A DNA stretch of 28,863 bases, taken from GCA-2688265 sp964527395 (GTDB lineage: Archaea; Nanobdellota; Nanobdellia; Woesearchaeales; GW2011-AR9). The translations under genes and the position numbers were made by a program. Positions 15,175-22,981 of this stretch are shown piece by piece; position 1 is the first letter of the stretch, and each line of letters begins with the position of its first letter. The stretch covers positions 1-28,863 of the forward strand of contig CAZGQD010000017.1 of the NCBI GenBank assembly GCA_964527395.1, in the 5' to 3' direction. Below the pieces are notes generated by a model. It was not told where the DNA came from and searched no databases. It worked only from the letters and a program-made list of their open reading frames with translations.

Positions 15175-15195
15175 CCTCCAACACCAAATCTGTGC

Positions 15196-17568
15196 ATGGG
15201 TGGTGCTGGTGATGACTATTTATTCGTTCTAAAAGCCTTAAACGAACTACCTTTTAATGTTGGAAAAAAACTTCTCACAGAATTCTTGCAAGGTAAAGAA
15301 AGCCACAAAACCATCAAAAAGCACAATTTACACAAACTAAACAATTTCGGATCTTTGGCCTACAGCAGCGATGAACTAACTCCAATAATTACTAGACTAA
15401 TCCACAAAAACTTTATTGAACTAAAATCAATCAAAGGCAACAACTTCTGGAAAGTCTTAAACCTAACAAAAAAAGGTAGAGAAGAAATATCAAACCCAAC
15501 TCTTAACAAAAAAACAAGCATCATCAGCAATGAACATAAAGAAACAGTAATCACAGATCAAGAAAGAATATTGTTCAAGAACCTGCCTTTCCTAGAAAAG
15601 TTCAACGATGGCCAAAAAAAAGCAATAATTTGCCCAAAAGAGAAGATACTTTGCATAGCAGGTGCAGGTTCAGGTAAAACCACTGTTCTGACACAAAGAA
15701 TCAGCTACCTTACAAGATACAAATCCATCAAAGAAGAAAATATTCTAGCAATCACTTTCACCAAAAAAGCAAGACAAGAAATGATGCACAGAATAGGCAA
15801 TCCACTAGTTAAGATTGAAACATTCAACTCTTTTTGTGAGAAAACCCTTCAAAAGTACAACCACCTATTATACGACAAAGTTTTCAGAGTGATAACTTAC
15901 AAAGACAGAATCATTTTCTTCAGAAGAGCCCTAAGTAAGCTAGGCTTAAACCCACAACGGGCAGTCAACGCCTACTTCACTTTCCAACAAAGAAGAGGTA
16001 AACCTGAAGAAAAGCTATTGAACATTTTCATGAACGATATATTTTTGCTAAGGAACTCTTTTAGAGCAAGAAACTTAGAAATCAACCCAGAAAACTTCGA
16101 ATATGAAAAAGAGCATGAGAGAACTTTCAAGATGCTTTGCCAGATCTGCAACATTATTAATGAGCTAATGAAAGACAATGGCTTACGTGATTTTTCTGAC
16201 CAACTGATTGAAACAAAAAGATTGTTCAAATTACATCCAGAACTGATACCTAAATACGACCATGTCTTAATAGATGAGTATCAAGATATTAATGCTAGCC
16301 AAATAGAACTAATTGACCAACTTAGCCCAGAAAACTTCTTTTGTGTTGGCGATCCCAGACAATCAATTTACGGTTGGCGTGGTTCAGATATCAAATATAT
16401 TCTAAATTTCGAAGACAAATATCCACAGGCACAAATTATTAACCTTACAATCAACTATAGATCAAGCAAGAGCATTGTAGATCTGTGCAACTCTAGTATC
16501 AGAGACCTAGGTTTCCCAGATTTAAAGTCACATCAGGAGCTAAAAGGATCAACAGATTCAAATGATCTGACAAACGCTCCAACAAATCAAACGCTCGGAT
16601 CCATCCAAAGCAGCGAAACTAAATCGCCATCACTAACTCCAAAAGCCCACTTATTAAAACACAAAAACCAAAAAGAAGAGTTCCAATTTGTTCTAAACAA
16701 AATCATCTCCAGTGATACAAATCTGGAGGAGATATTCATTTTAGCTAGAACCAACAGAATCCTAAAAGATTTCTCAGATATTCTAAGAAAAAACAAAATC
16801 AAACATGTTTTAAGAAACGATGATGCACCAAAGCAGCAGGTTACAAAGAACAAATTGATGCTTGCAACTGTCCATGCTATTAAAGGCCTAGAAGCAAAGA
16901 TGGTCTTCGTGATCAACTGCACCTCTAACAGTTTTCCTTGTAAAGGTTCTGACCATCCTATTATGGATATTGTCAAAGACAAAGATTACGACCAAGAGGA
17001 AGAAGAAAAAAGAGTACTTTATGTAGCCTTAAGTAGGGCAAAAGAAGAGTTATACATCACATATGCAAAGTCCCCAACTTACTTTTTCACAGAAGAGATG
17101 ATAAATTTAACAAATACACAATTAAAAGCACCTATCAGATTCAAGAAAGTAAACAGCCTCAGTAACTCCAACAGATTCTCAAATACCAGCACAATGTCTA
17201 GTCAGATAGTCACAAACGCTTCAAGACTCTCAAATGCTAAATCAAGTTCCACCAGAAATAGATTCACTAAAATAAATACAAATTACAAAAATACTTTGAG
17301 AAACAAAGTTCCAAGAGGTTCCCTCGCGGTTATTTCTTCCATAAATGAACCAATTGATGAAAGAACCCTATCCAAACTTAGATCCTGGAGATACAAAACC
17401 AGCAAACAAGAGAGCTTACCTGCCTACAGAATTATGCACAACAAAACTTTGGATGAACTCTCTCAAAAAAAGCCTACAACAATATCTCAACTTCACAGCA
17501 TCTACGGCTTAGGTAAAGCAAAGGTAGAGAATTACGGTGAAGAGATTCTAAAAGTAATTCATGGGTAA
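15196..17568 (+). CDS. UvrD/Rep-type SF1 helicase with N-terminal RQC-like and C-terminal HRDC-like domains
   Basis: 790 aa. Residues ~10-95 resemble the RecQ C-terminal (RQC) winged helix: LTEFLQGKESHKTIKKHNLHKLNNFGSL...LTPIITRLIHKNFIE. Residues ~125-660 are a UvrD/PcrA core: Walker A GAGSGKT (156-162), ITFTKKAR, IDEYQD (359-364), GDPRQSIYGWRG, NYRSS, ATVHAIKGLEA, and YVALSRAKEELYI. A Ser/Asn/Arg-rich linker (~655-700) leads to an HRDC-like end (LPAYRIMHNKTLDELSQKKPTTISQLHSIYGLGKAKVENYGEEILKVI). It translocates 3'-5' on single-stranded DNA in repair or fork rescue. The RQC/HRDC additions suggest binding to branched DNA. TATA is ~26 bp before the ATG, so leaderless, and the shared operator lies upstream. 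Confidence 0.9.
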   Translation: MGGAGDDYLFVLKALNELPFNVGKKLLTEFLQGKESHKTIKKHNLHKLNNFGSLAYSSDELTPIITRLIHKNFIELKSIKGNNFWKVLNLTKKGREEISNPTLNKKTSIISNEHKETVITDQERILFKNLPFLEKFNDGQKKAIICPKEKILCIAGAGSGKTTVLTQRISYLTRYKSIKEENILAITFTKKARQEMMHRIGNPLVKIETFNSFCEKTLQKYNHLLYDKVFRVITYKDRIIFFRRALSKLGLNPQRAVNAYFTFQQRRGKPEEKLLNIFMNDIFLLRNSFRARNLEINPENFEYEKEHERTFKMLCQICNIINELMKDNGLRDFSDQLIETKRLFKLHPELIPKYDHVLIDEYQDINASQIELIDQLSPENFFCVGDPRQSIYGWRGSDIKYILNFEDKYPQAQIINLTINYRSSKSIVDLCNSSIRDLGFPDLKSHQELKGSTDSNDLTNAPTNQTLGSIQSSETKSPSLTPKAHLLKHKNQKEEFQFVLNKIISSDTNLEEIFILARTNRILKDFSDILRKNKIKHVLRNDDAPKQQVTKNKLMLATVHAIKGLEAKMVFVINCTSNSFPCKGSDHPIMDIVKDKDYDQEEEEKRVLYVALSRAKEELYITYAKSPTYFFTEEMINLTNTQLKAPIRFKKVNSLSNSNRFSNTSTMSSQIVTNASRLSNAKSSSTRNRFTKINTNYKNTLRNKVPRGSLAVISSINEPIDERTLSKLRSWRYKTSKQESLPAYRIMHNKTLDELSQKKPTTISQLHSIYGLGKAKVENYGEEILKVIHG

Positions 17569-17589
17569 GAAAAAAAGAAATTGATAGTT

Positions 17590-17979
17590 CTATAGTCTAG
17601 TATCAGTTGGTATTGGTTGTACTGTCACATAACTAACACATGCAGGTTCAACATTTCTATCCATTCCAGGAGTAAAAAATACACCTAAATAAATATCATC
17701 TCCTGTTTCTTGAGAATACTTTAAAGCTGCAACCTCTGTAGCTGTTTTTACTGTTTGACCTTCTAAAGACAATCCAGCTGTACCAACTCCAATGCCTCCT
17801 CTAAATGCTATTTGTTTACCATCTTCATCAGTAAGTACTCCTGAATAAGCAACCTTTCCATTTGGTAGTTGGTAATCAACTAAACCATGAACAGTACCAG
17901 GGAGTTCTGCATGAACAATGTCAGTATTTCCTAAAAAATCAGTTAAATCTCTTCTTTCATTTCTTTCAATCTTTGCCAT
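17590..17979 (-). CDS. Hypothetical protein
   Basis: 129 aa, soluble, no family recognised. The central part (VHGLVDYQLPNGKVAYSGVLTDEDGKQIAFRGGIGVGTAGLSLEGQTVKTATEVAALKYSQ) is a run of short strands with Gly turns followed by a helix. The N-terminus is charged (MAKIERNERRDLTDFLG). TATA-like ATATTTATAAGG stands ~25 nt before the ATG on this strand, with no ribosome site, so it is a leaderless gene in its own transcription unit. It converges with the helicase gene (21 nt) and diverges from groES. The promoter and typical codon use make it a real gene; function unknown. Confidence 0.65.
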   Translation of the reverse strand: MAKIERNERRDLTDFLGNTDIVHAELPGTVHGLVDYQLPNGKVAYSGVLTDEDGKQIAFRGGIGVGTAGLSLEGQTVKTATEVAALKYSQETGDDIYLGVFFTPGMDRNVEPACVSYVTVQPIPTDTRL

Positions 17980-18109
17980 ATCTAGAAAAAGATTTCACAA
18001 CCTTATAAATATTATTAATCTCCAAACACAAATATTCCCTATTTTCACAATACTTATAAATAAAATATTCTCAAAAATCACATAAACTCACGTTGATTTA
18101 AGCCCAACA

Positions 18110-18151
18110 GTAAGTAAATATATCTAATTAAAATATGAAATATCAAGGAGG
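18110..18151 (+). promoter_or_regulatory. groES promoter and ribosome binding site
   Basis: An A/T-rich TATA-like box (AAGTAAATATATC, ~18112-18124) precedes a leader with a full AAGGAGG (18145-18151) 8 nt before the ATG. The strong Shine-Dalgarno is unusual in this window, where most genes are leaderless, and fits bacterial origin or high expression. Confidence 0.6.
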
Positions 18152-18159
18152 CTAATAAA

Positions 18160-18432
18160 ATGACAATAAAACCAATTGGACCACGTGTCTTATTAAAATA
18201 TATCAAACATGAAGAAAAGACCAAAGGTGGGATATACATACCTGATTCTGCTAAAGAAGATAGAAAAGAAGGTATTGTAGCTGCTGTGGGTACTTATCCA
18301 AATGGAACTCCACTGCCTTTGAATCAAGGAGACAAGATTCTCTATGGTGGATATACAGCTGATGAATTTGAACATAATGGTGAAAAGTTCAAGATGATTG
18401 AGTTCAAAGATGTTTTGGCTAAGTTAGAATAA
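18160..18432 (+). CDS. groES: Co-chaperonin GroES (Hsp10)
   Basis: 90 aa, full length. IKPIGPRVLLKY starts the beta barrel. EEKTKGGIYIPDSAKED is the mobile loop, with the GGIYIP segment that binds GroEL. GIVAAVG....G..LPLNQGDKILYGGYTADEFEHNGEKF contains the roof loop and dome strands. It caps the GroEL cage during ATP-driven folding. It is the bacterial (group I) type, separated from groEL by an unusual 434-bp structured non-coding stretch. Archaea normally rely on group II thermosomes and prefoldin, so the pair is likely horizontally acquired, as known in Methanosarcina. Confidence 0.95.
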   Translation: MTIKPIGPRVLLKYIKHEEKTKGGIYIPDSAKEDRKEGIVAAVGTYPNGTPLPLNQGDKILYGGYTADEFEHNGEKFKMIEFKDVLAKLE

Positions 18433-18473
18433 GTTAAACTAAGTCGAACTAAGTTTAATAAAAAAAAGAGAAA

Positions 18474-18611
18474 GACTGCAGAGAAATCATCTCGGGGGCG
18501 TCGGTCGCAGAAAGAGAGTATTTCCATGTGACCAAACGACCTGAACGAGGTACGAGTGAACGCGGAGAAGAGCCTCTTCAGCTTCGCCCCGTTGATGATT
18601 TCTTAGCAGTC
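18474..18611 (+). ncRNA. Candidate structured RNA between groES and groEL, domain 1
   Basis: A closing stem pairs GACTGC + AGAAATCATC (18474-18491) with GATGATTTCT + GCAGTC (18594-18611). Inside, GGGGCG pairs with CGCCCC, and three hairpins can form: GGTCGCA/TGTGACC with inner GAAA/TTTC, CGACCT/AGGTACG, and GAAGA/TCTTC. This gives a multibranch fold of ~138 nt whose core is far richer in G+C than the flanking genes. It matches no RNA I know (no SRP, RNase P or tRNA marks). It may be a cis-regulator in the groES-groEL transcript or an independent RNA. Confidence 0.5.
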
Positions 18612-18764
18612 CAAGAAAAAGAGCAGCACCAGAGCAGATCTCTAGACAAAACACAGCGAGATATTTTTCAAGTCGTTGCTTGAAAAATGCTGGTTTTAAT
18701 GGTAAGTGAGTATACTAAGTGCCCACCCACCATCCCCTGAAGAGGTGCCGCTCTTTTTCTTGGA
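18610..18764 (+). repeat. 155-bp inverted-repeat element before groEL (domain 2)
   Basis: The 21-nt ends (18610-18630 and 18744-18764) are complementary at 20 of 21 positions; the left arm begins TCCAAGAAAAAGAGCAGCAC. Inside is a strong hairpin at 18648-18697 (AAAAC, CAGC and ATTTTTCAAG paired with CTTGAAAAAT, GCTG and GTTTT), plus an AGAG/CTCT loop and ATGGT/ACCAT arms. AAAAAGAG-Y-AGCACC and GAGGTGCC recur in the element at 8376-8650. No target-site duplication is seen, so a structured RNA is as likely as a mobile element. The remaining ~100 bp up to groEL shows only a CGAGG ribosome site. Confidence 0.6.
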
Positions 18765-18866
18765 GTATGATATGGTGATGTAACTATTGGAGCAAATGGT
18801 TCTAAAGAAACTAGCTTGCTTTGAGTAGGTGTTGGATGAATAAATAACAATATCGAGGTAAATAAT

Positions 18867-20471
18867 ATGGCAAAACAAATTATGTTTAATGAAAACGCAC
18901 GTATGGCACTTCTAAAAGGAGTTGACAAAGTTGCAAACACAGTAAAAGTAACACTAGGTCCGAAAGGAAGAAATGTAATTTTGGACAAAGACAACAGTCC
19001 ATTAATCACAAACGATGGTGTGACAATAGCAAAAGAAATTGTTCTAACAGACAAGTTTGAAAATATGGGTGCAAAACTAATCAAGGAAGTTGCATCAAAA
19101 ACTCAAGATAACGCAGGTGATGGAACTACAACAGCTACAGTTCTGGCTCAAGCAATGATCACAAACGGTCTAAAAAATATCACCGCTGGTGCCAACCCAA
19201 TGGATGTGAAACGTGGGATTGAAAAAGCAACAAAAGCAGCAGTAGAATCTATCAAAGCTAAGTCTACTCCAGTTAATGATAAAGAAAAAATCAGGCAAGT
19301 TGCAACAGTTTCAGCTAATGGTGATGAATTAATAGGAAGCTTAATTGCAGACGCTATGGAAAAAGTAGGTAACAATGGTGTAATTACTGTAGAAGAAGCA
19401 AGATCTATGCAAACAAGCTTAGAAGTTGTAGAAGGGATGCAGTTCGAAAGAGGATTCATCTCACCTTATATGGTAACTGACAGTGAAAAAATGGTCGCAG
19501 AGTTCGAAGACCCAGCAATTCTAATCACAGACAAAAAGATCACAGGTATGAAACAACTTGTACCAACTTTAGAACATGTAGCGCAAGAAGGAAGGCCCTT
19601 ACTAATAATTGCAGAAGATGTAGAAGGTGAAGCTGTAGCTACAATTGTACTTAACCTAATGCGTGGTTCACTAAAAGTATGTGCAGTGAAAGCTCCCGGT
19701 TTTGGTGACGACAAAAAAGACATCCTAAATGATATTGCAATCTTAACAGGCGGACAATTAATCACTGAAGATAGAGAAATGAAATTAGAAGATTTCACTC
19801 CAGAATGGCTTGGAACTGCAAGAAAGATCAAAGTAACTCAAGAGAACACCATGATTGTTGAAGGTAAAGGCAACATTGAACAAATCAACCAAAGAAAAGA
19901 GACAATCAAAAGACAACTACAAACCGCTGAAGAATACAAAAAAGCAGACTTAACAAGACGTCTAGCAAAACTAGGTTCTGGTGTAGCTGTAATTAATGTA
20001 GGATCTGCAACTGAAACTGAGCTTAAAGAAAAGAAAATGCGAATTGATGATGCTTTAAACGCTACCAAAGCAGCAGCTCAAGAAGGTGTTGTAGCTGGTG
20101 GAGGCTTAACCCTTTTAAGAGCCCAAGAAGCACTAGATAATCTTAACCTTCAAGCAGATGAACAAGTTGGCCTTAACATTGTAAGAAAATCTTTAGAAGA
20201 ACCTCTAAGACACATCGCAACTAACGCAGGTAAAGAAGCTGCTGAAGTTATAGCTAAACTAAGGGCAGAAGCAAACAAAGCTATTGGATACAACGCTAAA
20301 ACAAACAGATTCGAAGACCTAAGTCAAACTGGTGTTATCGACCCAACAAAAGTAGTAAGAAGTGCCTTACAAAACGCAGCATCTATTGCAGCTATGGTTC
20401 TAACAACTGAAGCTTTAGTAACTGACTTTGAAGACGACAAAGACAAAGTTATGCCCACAATAGTTATGTAG
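18867..20471 (+). CDS. groEL: Chaperonin GroEL (Hsp60, group I)
   Basis: 534 aa, close to the usual 540-548. Family marks in order: GVDKVANTVKVTLGPKGRNVILD, NDGVTIAKEI, the ATP-hydrolysis loop NAGDGTTTATVLAQAM, VEEARSMQTSLEVVEGMQFERGFISPYMVTD, the apical domain with KAPGFGDDKKDILNDIAILTGGQLI, GVVAGGGLTLLRA, and GVIDPTKVVRSALQNAASIAAMVLTTEALVTD. It forms the double-ring folding cage with GroES. The C-terminus ends DKDKVMPTIVM and lacks the flexible GGM-repeat tail common in bacteria. GAGG lies 9 nt before the ATG. The call is certain; presence in an archaeal background implies gene transfer. Confidence 0.98.
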   Translation: MAKQIMFNENARMALLKGVDKVANTVKVTLGPKGRNVILDKDNSPLITNDGVTIAKEIVLTDKFENMGAKLIKEVASKTQDNAGDGTTTATVLAQAMITNGLKNITAGANPMDVKRGIEKATKAAVESIKAKSTPVNDKEKIRQVATVSANGDELIGSLIADAMEKVGNNGVITVEEARSMQTSLEVVEGMQFERGFISPYMVTDSEKMVAEFEDPAILITDKKITGMKQLVPTLEHVAQEGRPLLIIAEDVEGEAVATIVLNLMRGSLKVCAVKAPGFGDDKKDILNDIAILTGGQLITEDREMKLEDFTPEWLGTARKIKVTQENTMIVEGKGNIEQINQRKETIKRQLQTAEEYKKADLTRRLAKLGSGVAVINVGSATETELKEKKMRIDDALNATKAAAQEGVVAGGGLTLLRAQEALDNLNLQADEQVGLNIVRKSLEEPLRHIATNAGKEAAEVIAKLRAEANKAIGYNAKTNRFEDLSQTGVIDPTKVVRSALQNAASIAAMVLTTEALVTDFEDDKDKVMPTIVM

Positions 20472-20484
20472 GTAAAACAGAGAT

Positions 20485-20499
20485 ATTTTCTTTTTCTCT
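20485..20499 (+). terminator. T-rich terminator after groEL
   Basis: A TTTTC-TTTTTC-type pyrimidine run about 15 nt after the stop codon, without hairpin; archaeal style. Confidence 0.5.
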
Positions 20500-20558
20500 C
20501 AATATTTCACCTCTTAAACACCAAAAAGCTTATATTCATTTTAAGATTTATTTCTAGT

Positions 20559-21569
20559 ATGAGACAATATTTATTTGCAGGACTATTAGCATTAAGTTGC
20601 GGAAAAGACAAAGATACAGCAGAACAATTTACAGGATTAGATATTATGGTTGATGGTGAAGAAGTTCATCTTCCTACATTAGAAACTACAATCTCTATTG
20701 ATGGTACTGAGTATGGATATGCTCAAGCATCCAAAATCACTGTTGATGAAGTAAGAGATGCAATACCTGCTACTCGTCTTCTTGAACAAGCCTTAGAAAT
20801 GAAAGAGATGTCAGCAGCAGTTCTTCTTTTTGATAAAATTCAACATGCAAAAGACTTAGCTATTCATATCTCTAACAGCACAGGAAAGTATTCCATGCCA
20901 ATAAGGGCACAAACAGTTGATGCACTTAATGGTAAATATGAGATTGTCCATTCATCTTACACTGATGAAGAAGCAAAACAAATGATAAGTGAGTTTAACC
21001 AGTTTGCAGAAGATTTAGATTTTCTAGCTCAAAATGTAGGTACTCTTCAAGACACTCTTAATAGCTATGGAATATTTATGTCAAGAGTAAAAGACGGCCT
21101 AGAAAATTATGAGGGAAGGGATGAACCTGCTAGAACATATAGTAATGTACAAGATGTAAGTAACAGTTTGATTATTTTTGGAAAAAATAAAACGAAAAGT
21201 GATGGGAATTGGACATTAATGTTAATTCATGACGATGCTGAATACCAGAGAATCACTTCAGGCGAACAGCAAGGAATCAATGGAAAACATACGGAAATAA
21301 AGTATCATGCAGACTCAAACACACTAACACTTTGGGTAAATCAACCAAATCCTGCAGAGTTATATAGTAGAGCAGCTGGAGAAAATACTGAATGGGCTTC
21401 ACCAGATATCGGTGCAGATGGGCTAACAGCAAGCGTAGAAGGGCTAGCATTAAGATTCGATCATACTAGGGAAGATCAAGTTAACCAAACACACTTAGGA
21501 TATTTACAAGAATCTTTAGATGTGCTTGAAGCAAGATATGATGCAAATATGTTTCAATCACCTGACTGA
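20559..21569 (+). CDS. Putative lipoprotein, unknown
   Basis: 336 aa. A very short signal, MRQYLFAGLLALSC, ends in a lipobox (Cys14) followed by GKDKDTAEQF, so the mature protein is probably anchored outside the membrane. It contains an early strand-rich part (GLDIMVDGEEVHLPTLETTISIDGTEYGYAQAS), a long helical region (~60-165), and a strand-rich C-terminal half (WTLMLIHDDAEYQRI, HTEIKYHADSNTLTLWV). No domain recognised. TATA-like GCTTATATTC lies ~28 nt before the ATG with no ribosome site. A T-rich terminator follows, so it is a single-gene unit behind groEL. Confidence 0.7.
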   Translation: MRQYLFAGLLALSCGKDKDTAEQFTGLDIMVDGEEVHLPTLETTISIDGTEYGYAQASKITVDEVRDAIPATRLLEQALEMKEMSAAVLLFDKIQHAKDLAIHISNSTGKYSMPIRAQTVDALNGKYEIVHSSYTDEEAKQMISEFNQFAEDLDFLAQNVGTLQDTLNSYGIFMSRVKDGLENYEGRDEPARTYSNVQDVSNSLIIFGKNKTKSDGNWTLMLIHDDAEYQRITSGEQQGINGKHTEIKYHADSNTLTLWVNQPNPAELYSRAAGENTEWASPDIGADGLTASVEGLALRFDHTREDQVNQTHLGYLQESLDVLEARYDANMFQSPD

Positions 21570-21590
21570 TTTTTTTCTTTAATTTTTATT
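21570..21590 (+). terminator. T-rich terminator
   Basis: TTTTTTTCTTTAATTTTTATT immediately after the lipoprotein stop; no hairpin. Confidence 0.5.
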
Positions 21591-21647
21591 ACTATTCTAA
21601 TATTATTACCAATAAAGTTTTTAACTAAATCTCCCAAATACACATTT

Positions 21648-22097
21648 ATGTCAGAAAAAACAGAACAATTCCTAAAAAGCAATAATATCGCTTACAAATT
21701 AGCAACTTATGACTATCAAGGAACAGATGCAACTGGAGCTGCTGATCAAATAGGCTTAGCTAAAGAACAAATAGTCAAGTCTATGTTAGTAAAAATAAAG
21801 AAAATAGGTTTTGCTATGCTCCTTTTACCATGCGAAATGAAAATAAGTCCACAATTTGCAAAAGAAAATTTCAATTCTAAACTAAGGATGGCAACAGTTG
21901 AAGAAGTAACAAATGTCACTGGTTACCAAATAGGAACAGTTTGCCCATTTAATTTAGCACAAGATGTTCCTATATTTATCCACAATTCATTATTAGAATT
22001 TAATGAAGTAGGTATTGGTTCCGGCAAAAAAGGAATAGAAGTCATCCTAAATCCTAAAGAAATCAAAAACTGTCTTAAAGCAGAAGAAATTGAATGA
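21648..22097 (+). CDS. YbaK/EbsC-type aminoacyl-tRNA deacylase
   Basis: 149 aa, the standard size for the YbaK/ProX editing fold. Visible marks: an early helix/strand (FLKSNNIAYKLATYD), AADQIGLAKEQIVKSMLVKIK with the conserved Lys of the active site, KISPQFAKENFNSKLRMATVEEVTNVTGYQIGTVCPF matching the family's ...GY..GGVSPF segment, and GIGSGKKGIEVILNP. Such proteins hydrolyse mischarged tRNAs (Cys-tRNA-Pro or Ala-tRNA-Pro) in trans. TATA-like GTTTTTAACTA is ~28 nt upstream (leaderless). AlaX, another trans-editing enzyme, lies ~2.4 kb downstream. Exact substrate cannot be read from sequence. Confidence 0.85.
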   Translation: MSEKTEQFLKSNNIAYKLATYDYQGTDATGAADQIGLAKEQIVKSMLVKIKKIGFAMLLLPCEMKISPQFAKENFNSKLRMATVEEVTNVTGYQIGTVCPFNLAQDVPIFIHNSLLEFNEVGIGSGKKGIEVILNPKEIKNCLKAEEIE

Positions 22098-22110
22098 TTT
22101 TTCTACAAAA

Positions 22111-22122
22111 CTATATAAATAA
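22111..22122 (+). promoter_or_regulatory. TATA box fixing the start of the PhzF-like gene
   Basis: CTATATAAATAA lies ~25 bp before the ATG at 22142. An in-frame ATG at 22094 lies upstream of this box and would add 16 unrelated residues, so 22142 is the better start. Confidence 0.65.
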
Positions 22123-22141
22123 CCTGATAAAGACAACACGC

Positions 22142-22981
22142 ATGAAAACTAAAGTAATTATAGCAAAGGCTTTTTCACAAGACAGAACTCAGGGCAGTCC
22201 AGCTGGCATAGTCCTAGACTCAACATATACAGAAGAACAGATGCAACAAATAGCCACTAAAGTGGGGTACTCTGCAACTGCATTCATAACTAGAAAGAAT
22301 GAAAATGTTTTCAATATAAGATTTTTCACAACAATCGCTGAATCACCAATTTGTGTTCATGCAGCTTTGGCAGCATCAAAGACAATTATAGAAAAATATT
22401 CGCTAATTTCTGTAAAAATCTCTTGTAAAGCAGGAGATTTTTCTGCTAAGAAATTAGATGATAGTTCTGTTGTAATGCAAATGTCAAACCAAGAAATATT
22501 TAATTTTGCAGTCGACAAAAGTGAATTAGCATTGATATTAAATATTCCAAAAAATCAGATTTCAGAATTAATTCCAAAGATCTCATCTGCTGGAAAACCT
22601 AAGTTGATAATTAATATCACTACTCTAAAAGCTCTTCTTTCAATAAATCCAGATGTAGAAAAAATGAGAGAATATTGTCATAAATCTGGAGCACAAGGTT
22701 TCTTTATATATTCAGAGGAAACCAAAGATCCCCAATATGATTTTCATGCTAGACACTTCAATCCATTAACTTTGGCAGAAGAGGATCCAATTTGTGGTGT
22801 TGGTTCTGCAGCACTTGCAGCATATCTATTAGCTCAAGGTAAGATAAAAGAAAAAAATAAATTCTCTGTTGAAATGGGTTTTAGTACTGGAACAAGTGGC
22901 GTAGTTGTTGTAGATGTAACAAATGGGGTAAAAGTGGGTGGGCATACTGTAGTTTTTGACACAAAAGAAATAGAAATATAA
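22142..22981 (+). CDS. PhzF-like isomerase/epimerase family protein with altered active site
   Basis: 279 aa, normal for PhzF. The chosen start gives MKTKVIIAKAFSQDRTQGSPAGIVLD, matching the family's VDAF......GNPA.VV opening. The two-fold diaminopimelate-epimerase-like repeat is visible, with ARHFNPLTLAEEDPICGVGSAALAAYLL near the end corresponding to R.F.P...EDP.TGSA...L..YL. Two usual signatures are changed: the catalytic Glu of SETAF is Ala45 (GYSATAFI), and CGHAT reads CVHAA. Chemistry may therefore differ from PhzF isomerases, or the protein may not be an enzyme. It stands alone downstream of its own TATA box and abuts the convergent methyltransferase gene. Confidence 0.82.
   Translation: MKTKVIIAKAFSQDRTQGSPAGIVLDSTYTEEQMQQIATKVGYSATAFITRKNENVFNIRFFTTIAESPICVHAALAASKTIIEKYSLISVKISCKAGDFSAKKLDDSSVVMQMSNQEIFNFAVDKSELALILNIPKNQISELIPKISSAGKPKLIINITTLKALLSINPDVEKMREYCHKSGAQGFFIYSEETKDPQYDFHARHFNPLTLAEEDPICGVGSAALAAYLLAQGKIKEKNKFSVEMGFSTGTSGVVVVDVTNGVKVGGHTVVFDTKEIEI

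Noticed and set aside
18474..18764. SRP RNA, RNase P RNA or tRNA
   Set aside because: None of their conserved sequence marks (SRP helix 8 loop, RNase P CR-I/CR-V, tRNA T-loop GTTCRA) was found.
22094..22141. Longer start for the PhzF-like gene
   Set aside because: It would place the TATA box inside the coding region and add residues not found in the family.
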